64,000 nucleotides of DNA, from assembly GCA_964036155.1 (NCBI GenBank), contig OZ038423.1:40191249-40255248 (forward strand), written 5' to 3'. Shown here piece by piece: positions 1-10,981 of the stretch (positions are counted from its first letter, which is position 1; the number at the start of each line of letters is the position of its first letter). The notes under the pieces are model-generated. The model saw nothing but the letters and a program-made list of their open reading frames with translations, was not told the DNA's origin and made no database searches. The stretch is from Diploscapter coronatus. Taxonomy: Eukaryota > Nematoda > Chromadorea > Rhabditida > Rhabditidae. The position numbers were made by a program, and so were the translations under genes.

Positions 1-3000
1 TTATTTTATTCTTTATGCTAATTTTCGATTGAAGAGCACTCCACTTAAATTTACCAATGAGAGTACATTATAAATTGTATATTCATCTTCTCTCGATGAA
101 AAAGATGGCGATAAGTTATGGTAAAAATTGATAGAATAAGTAAAAATACATATACTATGGCTAATAACTACATTTTATGTGTATATTCTAGAGTGGCGAA
201 TTCCATCAACACGTGAGGGCCCACGGGCATGCGGACAAAAGTGCCGGTGCACATGGTGTAAGTTTTTGACTATTATGCATATAATAGCTGATGTAAATTA
301 TTTACTGAAAAGTACTATTTTAGGGTCCTGCATTTCTACCGTAATATTTTATAGTTCATTAAATTAACTTAATCAATGAAAAGGTATTGTTTAGGTGGCA
401 TAGAGAATATCTCAAAAGATTTGAATTGGCACTGAGACAAATTGACATCTCCATTGGGATACCATATATTGATTGGTGAGATTTAGGATAAGGTTTAAAA
501 CATGCGTGAAGATTACTTATATATCGAACATAACTTCTTTCAAACAATCATCTTCAGGAGAAGATTAATCTAGACTTGCATTTAACACTATCAGAAACGT
601 TTTTTATTGCATAGACTAATTTTCTGAAAATATAAACATTGGCAATTCAGGACACTTGATGACGCTCTTGAAAATCCCAGAGATTCAATTTTGTTCTCCG
701 AATATCTAATGGGAGATACTTCTGGTAAAAGAGACAACGAGAACGGTAGCTGGGTGATTAATGGACCTTTCAAAGATTTTGCAACTGCACATGGAAATCC
801 TCGTTTAACAAGGTATATCAGTATCTTTTTATAAATATAATAGGATAATTTATAGAGGGCTGTAAATGTTTAGACAAGCGGATATACACTATCTCAATAT
901 GCATGTATATATCCGCGTGTCTAAAATTTACACCCCTGTTTATATGCCTTTCTTTTTCAGAATATTTACTTTAAAAATGATAATTTAGATGGGTTGGTGT
1001 ACCTTTTGAGGATCCAATTACGAAAGAAATGATTAAACCTCGACCGATGACTCAGGAACATGTGGACTATCAATTAAATGCAGAAAATGTCGACCAAATT
1101 ATCACCTTTCCTATATTTGTAAGTGAATATTTTTATGCAGAAAACATGTGCTCGGAAGTCAAATTTTATTTGAAACGAGGTTGTATACAGAATCTAGGGA
1201 GCTAAAATTGTTAGATTTCGAGCATAATTCTGAATTTTGAACACACATTTTCAGACGAAAGTTGCTAATGATATTTGCAGAAAAATGATTCAGAATAAAT
1301 TTAGAAAAATGAAAAGGGGTGCAAATACAGCGATCAGATTAAAAGCGCCGGTGAAATGGATCCAGAAAATGCACATGGAAGAGGACATATGTTTGTAGGA
1401 GGTGGAGAATTTACTCTAATGCAAAATTATTTTTCAAATAATACTCGTTAAATTTGTTAAAATTTGGTCTATTCATCGAATATTTTCTTCGAGCAACTTC
1501 TTGCAAATGGATTTTCACTTTTCTCATCCAAACCTAGGGAAGGCAATCATCAGAAACCTCTTGTGACCTACCCTTGCATATTTTTCTCAACAAAACCATA
1601 TATCTCTAACTAGGTACTGTCAGCAATTCTCTACTTTACGAAGTACCACCATACCTAAGATTTCGTTCGCGCGACCTACCCCCTAAAGTTTCCTTCGTCT
1701 GAAAAAAATGCTCACTATATTCGTTATCATCTTAAATTTATCAATATTTCTTTAATTCGAAAAAAAAATCAAATTCAAATCAAATGTGAGAAATGAAAAA
1801 ATCTTAATCTAACGTTTACTAATTAGAAAATATTATCAATAAATATAAAATCACCAGATTAATTTTTCAGGAGATATGAATGAATTCTCAACTGCCAGCA
1901 ATGATCCAATATTCTACATGCACCATGCATTTGTCGATTTTCTGTGGGAAGAATGGAGGAAAAATAAACAGGTAAATTTTCATTATGGTTTTTTTTTCTG
2001 ATAGCATAAGATATCTATTGAAATTGGTAAATTGTATACGGTAGCGATGAAAAGTTTGGAGCAATGTTTTTGAATGCACTGCGGTATGCCTAGCTACTGT
2101 GATACCGCGAATCAATTTGAACGAAATTATGAATATATATTCTCTCCACTGGTTGTAAATTTCTACTAAATTTCAATCAAACTTTATTATGATAGTTGTG
2201 CGAACTAGGCTGAATTTATAATCATAATTGTTTTCAACTTTCTATCGGCATCATAAATATAAGCTAAATAGCGAACCTTTAAATTAATTCGTGCGCATAA
2301 CATAATAGGGCCTTAAGCCGTTATACCAAATTGATATGTTGGGCAGAGTTTTGTACAGAAATATTAGTTGGGCAGTAAATCATATTTTTGTAAGGAAAAA
2401 TTCGAATTAAAATTTCAAATCGTGTGGACACTGACGAACGCAAAAATTACTGCTTGATTTTTGGCACATAACCATTTTATCAGATTTATCGTCGATCTAG
2501 ATTAGACTTTTCACGACCCTTTGAGTTTTAAGGATACTTTCTTCCTAAATTTGTGATTTCAAACTAGCACGCTTCTACCACAAACGCATCTTTGCAAGAG
2601 GACAAAGTTTGGGGACTCTACACATAATTTAGCATAAAAGTGAACATCCCCGAACCATGAAATTTTTAGGATTCCAGTCAATGGGAAACTGGATGGATTA
2701 CCGATAGCGAGGCCTGTTCAGCGCCTCAACACTTTAGAGAGGCAAACATGTACCCCTTCATTCCAATGGTCAACAGAGATGGTCTCTCTGTGAATTATAC
2801 CAAAAATATGTATAAATACGAGCCACGACCGACCTGCAATCCAGATTTGGGGATCGACTGCAAATCAGAGTTAGAAAATTCGCTCCTTACAATTCCAAAC
2901 TATTTTCAACACATTTAGATTTTTGTTCTGTGATTTGACAAAGGGCAAGAAGGGACCTCGATGTGCTTCGAAAATAAAGAAGGGCAAGTCCTGCAGTGGA

Positions 3001-5219
3001 TACGAACATAAGGAGGATGTTTGCTATCTCGGCGAGTGCGTTGATGGAAAATGTGTGGAAAATGTAGGTTATTTAGTATCTGCAGCATTTCACCTGATCA
3101 ATGATAACAAATTAGGACCCAAATCGTCCAAAGACAACACCATCGCCAAAGCCTAAGACGATCAAGAAGACGACGAAGCAGGTACTTTCCAACCCATTCA
3201 AATAATCCATGTAGAAGAATAATTTTAGGAAACGTGTTGGAACGAAAATAAATGCTGTGCTTTTTGGGTATGCATTGAAGTTTAATCAGGCGGATTTAAA
3301 AATTCATCATGCAATAGGCTATTTGGAAACCATGTCCTCAAGCCCTTAAGCCATTGCGAAATAATGTATGGTTAGGGGAGGATATTGAGAGGTAGAGCTC
3401 CTTTTCTCCATACTATTTCATATGGCTTCAAGGCTTGAGGGCTTATGGTTTCCAAGTTGACCGTACAATATATAGGGAGATAAATCGAAGCACATTCAAT
3501 GTATTTTAGGCTGCAAGAGGCGACTGTAAATATAACAAAGCTTATATGAATCAACATTGTAAAGCCTCATGTAAAATATGCAAGCCTGGTTATAAACTGG
3601 TTGATGGTAGTTTCCAAATTTGCAGAAAAGAATCTTGAAACAAGACAACATTTACAGATTGTACTGATAGATCTCCTCATTGCAAGAACTGGAAAGCGCA
3701 AGGATACTGTGAACAGTACAAAGACTCGATGGATGAAAATTGCCGGAGGAGTTGCAACAGATGCGAGAATACTAGAGCACAAGAGTGTAGTGCTGAAGGT
3801 AGAAAATCGAAAGTTCAATCATTTTGAATCACGATTATCTGATTCAGGCTTCAGTGCAACAACTAAGGCACCGTTCAGATGCCACGACACGCTTAGGAAC
3901 AAGTGCTACAACGAGCATCCCTGTTGCCAATACTGGTGAGTGTGCAGCATTTCAACTAAATGTAAAATCATTACAATATGTAGTCCCAATTAGAGAAGCT
4001 AGATGCAAATGAAGATCTGCAATACAGTGTAGGCTGATTGAAATAGCATTTTCCCACATTCCTTGTCGAATTACGGTGCAATTTTCATTCGTTATACTTT
4101 CGACGATTACTCTGCTACTGTACTCTATGTATTCTCATTCGAGCTTTATCCAAGCTTGCAATCATACCACATTTCTCGTTTAGCAGAACAGTAATTGAAG
4201 GTTATTAATGAATTTATTTTAGGAGTCAGCTCGGTGAATGCCAGAGGAACACTGTATGGATGTCGTGCTACTGCAAAGTATGGCTTAATAATAAAATAGA
4301 ACCAATTTTATCTATTTGATATTAAAAAGAAGAAGATAACAGTCATTGTAGGTTTCATGTGGCATTTGCTATCCCGACGACTATTACTATAACAGTGAAA
4401 TCGATTATCACGCTGCTTGCCTCAGTTTGGCTCGAAAGGTAGTGGATTTTACATAAAACATTTGACCTTAAGTGAATCGCATAAATGTCAGAGAATAGAA
4501 GCTTCATTAGAACTTTTTACATCAGAGAGAGTTAAATTTAGCTAGAATTTTCTTTAATAAAATTAAATATGACATAAATTACAGGGCGAGTGTCCAAGAC
4601 GATTGTGGATGACTGGTAATATTAATAAATAGTAAAAAAGTGATCTGAACGTTTTAAATTAGTATTTTAGAAAACTGTCGATCGAGTTGTGGATCCAGTT
4701 ACAATCCCTTCCAACTTTCTCAAATGTGCTCAGCAGAGTCAGGTAAATTTGAATTAGCTTTAACATGGTCTTGAAATCATAGTTTATCATGATTCAAAAA
4801 TTATTTACACGTTTGTTCACATCCCGTAATATCTAAGCTCATGGACTTCGACATTTGCGGTTCCCTAACTACCGAAAAATTCGAATTTTTCAAATCGTCA
4901 TAACTTACCATTCAATGACCATAGACATAGAAAATGAGTAAATATGAGCTAAAAGCTTTTTTATATTATGATAAAACTCGTCCCAAGATGATTTGAGTTA
5001 AGTAATGAGTAGAATATATTTGACAATTCGAGAAGTTAACATCCCTCATAGCGTAGCTTCGATTTTAAGAGAACTTGAGTTTAGGACTAACGCTATTTTA
5101 TAGCGAAAAATGATGCTTCATTATATAATTTAGGTCCGAATGCGAAATTCGATATCCCTGGGCATGACTTCAAAGACGTATCTGAGAACGCAGGACTGTT
5201 TGCAAATATATTCGGATAG
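1..5219 (+). CDS. Tyrosinase with C-terminal ShKT-like Cys modules (5' partial)
   Basis: Type-3 copper oxidase, expected to be secreted and to oxidise phenols for cuticle cross-linking or melanisation. Exons at 192-257, 324-340 and 395-475 join to give the CuA site, AHGGPAFLPWHREYLKRFE. Exon 1305-1401 carries AHGRGHMFVGG, and exon 1871-1970 carries the CuB site NDPIFYMHHAFVDFLWEEW. Exons 651-812 and 989-1118 encode the segment between CuA and CuB. A Cys-rich stretch follows (about 2672-3063), then a short Pro/Lys/Thr linker (3115-3180). About four ShKT-like six-Cys modules are each split over small exons between 3230 and 4740. The last exon (about 5135-5219) ends in TAG. A polyadenylation signal lies at 5365-5370. 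The first coding exon or exons and any signal peptide lie upstream of the window; the exon before 192 could not be placed with confidence. The copper-site calls are secure; some ShKT exon borders are approximate. Confidence 0.92.
856..938. repeat. Short inverted repeat (hairpin) in a tyrosinase intron
   Basis: Two roughly 30-base arms, starting AGGGCTGTAAATGTTTAGAC and ending GTCTAAAATTTACACCCCTG, are inverted copies around an AT-rich centre. The outer ends resemble the CAGGGGTG ends of the palindrome at 38451-38525, so this may be a small foldback element. Confidence 0.6.
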
Positions 5220-5762
5220 GAAGGATGAGGAATGGGAAATCGATAATTGGAGGTATGAGCCTCATAATTGAAATGCATGCGATCTCATTGTCATGACATT
5301 ATTTTGAACATTTCATCAGACTTCTTTAGTATGTAATCGCAATGCGTTGCATAATATTATTCAGAATAAAACAAATACAGGTCATTCGTCTTCTTTAATA
5401 TTGCTCATCTGCTATTTTTATGCGTAATTACTGGTTCAAAGATTTTTGAACTATTTATAATTTGATATTTCTAACATTAGTCATTAGGGTTTGTTAGCTT
5501 TTCCGTCAATGTGTATTTCTTATATTCGCTTGACAATTTGTAATACATTGCTCATTGGTCGATAATAATAAATATGAACATCCTATATGATGCGTTGATT
5601 TAAAACCATTTGTAATTGTGAATCATAATTTGATCGATTTTATGCATAGCATTGATCTTCTTCAGTATTAATAGGTATTTCAGTTCATGATGATGAGATT
5701 TTATGTAAGCTCAAATTGACAATTTTGATCAGATGATTAGTTATTGAGATTTCTTCATTGAA
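5220..5762. other. Convergent 3' intergenic region
   Basis: AT-rich space between two convergent genes. It holds the tyrosinase AATAAA signal at 5365-5370. I see no other coding frame or structured element. Confidence 0.6.
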
Positions 5763-8558
5763 TTATGCCAATAAAACTAGAGCTAAGAGTAGCTGAGTGA
5801 ATATCGATAGAATGTCAAAACTCTGAGCAAATTGTGTGGAAAGCTCTAGAGGATTTACTGAAAAAATAACTAAAGTCGTAAAACCTTGAAAAACAAATCT
5901 CACGTGTTGATTGTGAATTTGCCTCTTCTGTGAACCGAATTGTCACGTAAAATCCGGACTTCTTCGTGCTGCTTTCATTGTAGGAAATGACCAAAGAGTC
6001 CCCTTCAGAGAATAACGCATTATTCTCTTTTTGCGAAGTCTGATTAATCCTGCAAGCATTTTAGCTAGCTCTAAATTTCAATAAATCGTATTGATTTACA
6101 TTCTCGTCATGTTCGTGTCATGCCGAATGACCATTTCTATCAAACTGCCTGAGTTATCGAAGTACGTGTATTCTGTGTTGATTGCGAATCCATAATGTGT
6201 GTGATTAACTGAAATTCGTACAAATTTGTAACAATTAGTTGTATTACATCATGACAGAAAATGACCTTGATTTGTAAAGGCGTGAGTTTCGCTGCCCATA
6301 GAGTTTAGCAAGTAATTCATCGATGACAGGAAGCATTTTCTTCCGGGTCGAGGGGTGTAAAATGAATCTAATAATTGTGAGATTAATTTCTAAAGCTTCA
6401 AATCTTTCAAAAAGACAACTTTTAGTATAAAACTATTTTTTCATCATCTTTCAAATTCCCGATCAATCTTCAGAATTGATATCGAAATTAAAAATTGACC
6501 GGAATTGTCAGTTTGCAAATAACATAATCAAAATGTTATCTTTTTACTGACGTCAATATTCCTTTGAGTGATATGTGGATTTTATATTTGCAAAAATATT
6601 GAACTAACTTATAACTGCAGTGTCGTTGTATGAAGTGGTTATATTCGCTTGTCCATTTTCGACGACAAACGTACGCAACATTCCGCTTACTCGCTGTGGG
6701 AAGTTATCAGCCGCATTAATTTTTCTGGGAAAAAATCTTGCTAATCTGAAAAGGAACATTTATTATCTACCGATATTGAGCCAGCATATTGTCGAATCCT
6801 GAAGTGGGCGAAGTTCCTATGACCGAAACAATTGTTGAGTTCTAAGAAAATAACAAAAGCGTGAAGTAACAAGTTTCCTGCTTACTCCAGAAAATTTGAT
6901 ATCCGTGATATATTCAGGATCGCAATTCGGACTGTAAATGATAATGCAAGTGGATAGTTGGGGCCAGGGCTTCAATGAGTATGTCGTCGTCTTTTGAGAA
7001 TGCCAATAGAGAACTGGAGCTGGTGCGAAGTAATTCACATCTGAATGAGAGAACGAATTACAATTTATCGAAAGAAGATGTGCTCACTTTCATCCGAGCT
7101 GATCAGAATGGCCGTCTTCATGGAGTTGTCTACTTTTATGATTGTAATTTGACTGTTGTAATAAAGCTGTGTCATTATCTGCCAAGGAAATACGCTAAAC
7201 AAGGATATAGAAGAAAACTAGGATGTTTCATAGATAGAATCTCATTTTTATCGAGCTTAAGCAAAAATGACAATTTTAAGTTCAGAAGGCAGGAGCTAAA
7301 AACGTCTAAATACTGCTAGAATTTCAGTACAGTAGCTATTCTGATTCAGACTCTGAGAATTTTTAGAAATCAGCTTTGAGTTTTCTTATTTCGAAAATTT
7401 CGATGACTAATTGTTTCTCCTATTACGATATTTTATTTTTCCAACTCGATCTAAACCCTTATCAAATACATCCTTTGACGAAATAATACCTTCCAAGTGG
7501 CACCCCATCTGTGCCATTTCCTGCAAAAATGATGTATCCATTGTAGGGCAGAGAATTATTTTGATTCTTTTCAGCAGCTATATTTATATTGATCTAAATT
7601 TATTTCATTTAGAAGTTTAAAACAATTTTAACGCTTACTACACTTCCTGATAGAGAAGTAATAACTACAGGTGTATTGTAGAGGTCGTCATCGGTGAGAA
7701 CTATGGAAGGAAGTCCGCTGCCTGTTGAAAATGGGGCAGGCTGAACGCTTGGTACTGAAATTATTAACTCTTTCACTGAACGAAAATTTTCTATTTTACG
7801 TTTCTGATAAACAATCGAAAACGCGATGGTCGAATTGAAACATCCCCCATTCGCTACAGGGCAATAGAGTATGAGATAATTTAGTCCAGCAGGAATGTAA
7901 AATGTCCTGGGTTGATTTTGAACGAGTTGTGATCTAAATGAATAAATAAAGGATGCTTTTAAAAACCGAGTTATCGGTACAAAATTGGTGACTCGTAAAT
8001 TGAAATACGCAGAGTATTCATTTCGTAACAATTGAAAAATTGCGTAAAATTTCTATTATAATCTTAGAAATGATATAAGTCTGCAGATGAGAATTTATTT
8101 CTGACAGAAAGTTGTTAGATTTATTCTATCGTTTCAATTTTTGTCCTTAAAATAATCATTTTCAAGAAGAAAAACTATGCCCACTCGTCTTCAACTTCTA
8201 TAGAAATATTGTAGGTGTATTCAAGCATGTACAAATCATCTCCTTGCATAGAACCGTACATCGTCAGGTTTACGTATGAACCATCCGGAACAAATATCTA
8301 AAAATAGAATTGTTGTTTACAAATACTCACGAAAGGTTTACCTGCCACATGCAGTAATTCGATTGATCTTCAGGATGGTAAATCTGCGGCACTAATGAGT
8401 CGTCAGGGAAGTTCACATTTCCAGTTACATTCTTCATGTATGAACAGGTAACTAAAAGAATTCATACAGAAAGATGAAATCAAAAGGAAATAACCATCAC
8501 AATGAATTGGCTGAATAAGAATAGTTGCGAAATAAGCTAACAGAATAATAGCTAACAT
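5763..8558 (-). CDS. Secreted protein with three CUB-like units and a probable GPI-anchor tail
   Basis: Reads from 8558 down to 5763. The first exon encodes a signal peptide (MLAIILLAYFATILIQPIHC). Unit 1 follows with CSYMKNVTGNVNFP, a Cys-Met-Trp core and VPDGSYVNLTMYG (about 8290-8455), then exons at 8178-8296, 7800-7931 and 7650-7757. Unit 2 (about 7597 to 6604) repeats the pattern: VFPWQIMTQLYYNSQITI, then PAPVLYWHSQKTTTYSLKP, then LARFFPRKINAADNFPQRV. Unit 3 (about 6361 to 5880) ends GDSLVISYN...GFYVTIRF. The final exon ends in a hydrophobic stretch (FTQLLLALVLLA) just before the stop, typical of a GPI signal. Units 2 and 3 have no signal peptide of their own and are reachable by in-phase GT-AG introns, so I read one gene. 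Two or three adjacent genes remain possible, and splicing at the start of unit 3 is not resolved. CUB-like proteins of this kind are a nematode family often linked to pathogen response; no function is shown here. Confidence 0.75.
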
Positions 8559-9067
8559 TTCGAAAATTGAATAATAATAGTTATTAAATTTTATTTAGGA
8601 GATGATGTGTAGCTGAGCCAGGAGACCTATCAAAACCAATTTATAGTTTCCTTCTAATTTTATGCGTCTGCCGTTTAAAATATTTTGATTTTCCTTCTTT
8701 GATCACTGTCGATTCACGATTTTTATGTGCCATTTTAGACTGGGATTGCAAATTTGTCACCCAAAAAAGTCCTTCAGATAAGGTTTATTATCTGGCAGAT
8801 CGTAAAATGCAAATCTAAATGGCAGAAAGTAGAACTTTGTATTGTACCTGCATAGGGAGACTACAAATCGAGCTATTTACTCAAGCTATCCTAATTTTCA
8901 TATAACAAAACCAGTAAAAATGTCACAATGATTGACGGAGCAATTAGTCGAGTTTATGAAAGTTATAATTCATCTGAAGCGATAAATTGACGACTGCTAA
9001 ACGATTTTCGAATCTGGATTTCACGCTTTTTAAGTAATGAAAGAAAAGACGTAATGAAAAAAATTAA

Positions 9068-9265
9068 ATGACACAGAAGTTCTTGTGGACAATATCAACA
9101 TTTTTAATATTGCTTTTAATCGAAATTTGTAGCATCGCTCTAAAATTTGCATCAGTGTGTAATTATCATAATTTTAGCTCATCTACTCGTGACATACCAA
9201 TTCAAATGAAAAACAACAAGCCTTTATGCCTAGGTCTTCATAATATTCGGCGTAATCTCGTCTGA
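9068..9265 (+). CDS. Possible small secreted peptide (uncertain)
   Basis: A 65-codon frame that begins with a convincing signal-peptide profile (MTQKFLWTISTFLILLLIEI) followed by a short polar tail with LGLHNIRR. A small GT-AG intron (about 9154-9176) could shorten the middle. No family is recognised. It may be a neuropeptide-like precursor or a chance frame. Confidence 0.25.
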   Translation: MTQKFLWTISTFLILLLIEICSIALKFASVCNYHNFSSSTRDIPIQMKNNKPLCLGLHNIRRNLV

Positions 9266-9387
9266 ATAAGTGTATTTCGTATAGCTAACAATAAGTACAA
9301 GAATTAGAGGTAATGAATATCATGTGAAGTAATTGCTTTACGCTATGCTTTGATCTTTATTACTGACTTGATAATTTTATAATCCGA

Positions 9388-9570
9388 ATGCAGATATTTA
9401 GAGTCTTCTTGTTGGCTTTGCATGTTTTTGCAAGGAAATATTGCGAATCGCCATTCTTGCTTGAATACCCCAAATTTCATGCATGTCCAGGCAAAAAATT
9501 CTCAGCAGTCTTTGGACTAAATCTAGTCGCCCACATTGTATTGAAAGTCATTTTATCTACTTTTCAGTGA
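9388..9570 (+). CDS. Possible small secreted peptide (uncertain)
   Basis: A 60-codon frame with a hydrophobic start (MQIFRVFLLALHVFA) and then ARKYCESPFLLEYPKF and a second Cys, so a single disulfide could form. No family is recognised and codon use does not settle it. Confidence 0.22.
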   Translation: MQIFRVFLLALHVFARKYCESPFLLEYPKFHACPGKKFSAVFGLNLVAHIVLKVILSTFQ

Positions 9571-9715
9571 AATCATCCTTTTCGAAAATCATAAACCACC
9601 TATGAGAATAATTAGTGGAATGGTTAATTTGCTAAACTTTAACGGAAGCTTGGGTAATCGTTCGAGTGAATCTGAATCGAGGAATCAAGCAGCTATGCCA
9701 TCTAGTCTGTCTTTC

Positions 9716-9782
9716 TGCGTTCCTTCCCCTTTTCTTTCTTTCTCCTTCCCCTTCCCTCGTCTTCCTCATCCAACCTACAGTC
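9716..9782 (+). repeat. Pyrimidine-rich tract
   Basis: About 65 bases of almost pure C and T on the + strand. Similar strand-asymmetric tracts lie upstream of other + genes (22660-22790 before the collagen, 30050-30130 before the ABC transporter). It produces a spurious long frame at 9602-9961. Confidence 0.5.
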
Positions 9783-10981
9783 ATTTCTATTTCTATCTTC
9801 GGCATGTGCAGTTATTGCTTCTCCTGCTGTCTGCTGTTTTTACCAGTCGGCTTCATCTAAAGAAGCCCAGTCTTCATTACTTATTTTCACTCTCCAACTT
9901 TCACACTAATTTCTATCCCAACTTTCGACTAAAATACCCCCTTTTCAATCAATTCACATAAATCGGTTTAGAATCCACAAACTCGGATGTTTGATTTCCA
10001 TCAACGACCCTATTTAGTTACAAACTGAATTGTCTTTTATTTTTCATCAGTATCATTCTTTACGAGACCGTTAGTTTCGAAGATCAATTCCTATTTGAGG
10101 ATGTTTCTTCTTCTTTAAAAAATAGCTCCTAAAACAAAATTACTCTTATTCAACGGCCAATTTCTGATTCCTGAATAGATGTGCTCGGATTTCAATTTTG
10201 GAAAATTCGAAATCGGAATCTGATTCGGGATTAAATATTTGGGCGATTCGGGAACTGAATGTAAAATTCATCTAGCTCAGAATAGGAATTCTTAAGTCCA
10301 CTTTTCTGAAACATTGAATAATTTCGATTACAATCAAGATTTTCAAAATTCAAGCCATTTCATTTGCTGATTATTTAACTCTGCACAATTCAACAGATGC
10401 ATTCATTTACCCTTGCAGAATTGTCAACTCATCTTAGATTATCTTTGCCCACTCATTTCTATTCTCCATTCATAAATTCCTTTGTCGACCATAACAAGTT
10501 CGCATTTCAACTACCTTCCTGGATATGAAATCCTAACAATCACTTCACTTTGTTCATATCTGATATGTTGAAGCCGATTGTTATTCCATTATTCTTTTAC
10601 ATTGCAGAATATCTTCAGCTTTCTTCTACATTCAAATAGTTCGATTTCAATAGTTTTTGTCATAATTTCATCATCGAATCATCTGTCAAGCTATTTCATC
10701 TATCCGAAGGTGATAATTTAAGTCTACGACTTGCAAATTTTTAATAACTTTTTGATTCGAGAATTCTAAACACCTTAGTGAACGATTAGGATAATGACAT
10801 CAGTTTATCTCCCTCATTATTATTTCATATCATGATGATAAAACTTTTCTAGACCTTGACTTTATCAGAATTATATTTGTAATAACGCTATTTTATCTGA
10901 CCAAAGTTTCAAACATTTCTAAAGGCCATCATCATCTCAATTCATTCAGGTGTTCTAATTTCTCCTGCCAGCCCGAATGTG

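Larger units (their letters stand above)
8559..10981. other. Intergenic region between CUB-like and cuticlin genes
   Basis: AT-rich and mostly without coding signal. It holds two short signal-peptide-like frames (listed separately), a pyrimidine-rich tract at 9716-9782, and at 10180-10260 a stretch rich in GAATTC/TTCGAA-like words similar to the ends of the palindromes near 18510-18590 and 38451-38525. The last 400 bases should contain the cuticlin promoter; no TATA box stands out. Confidence 0.5.

Noticed and set aside
9602..9961. + strand frame of 119 codons
   Set aside because: Runs through a pyrimidine-rich tract; Ser/Phe/Leu/Pro content only reflects base composition.
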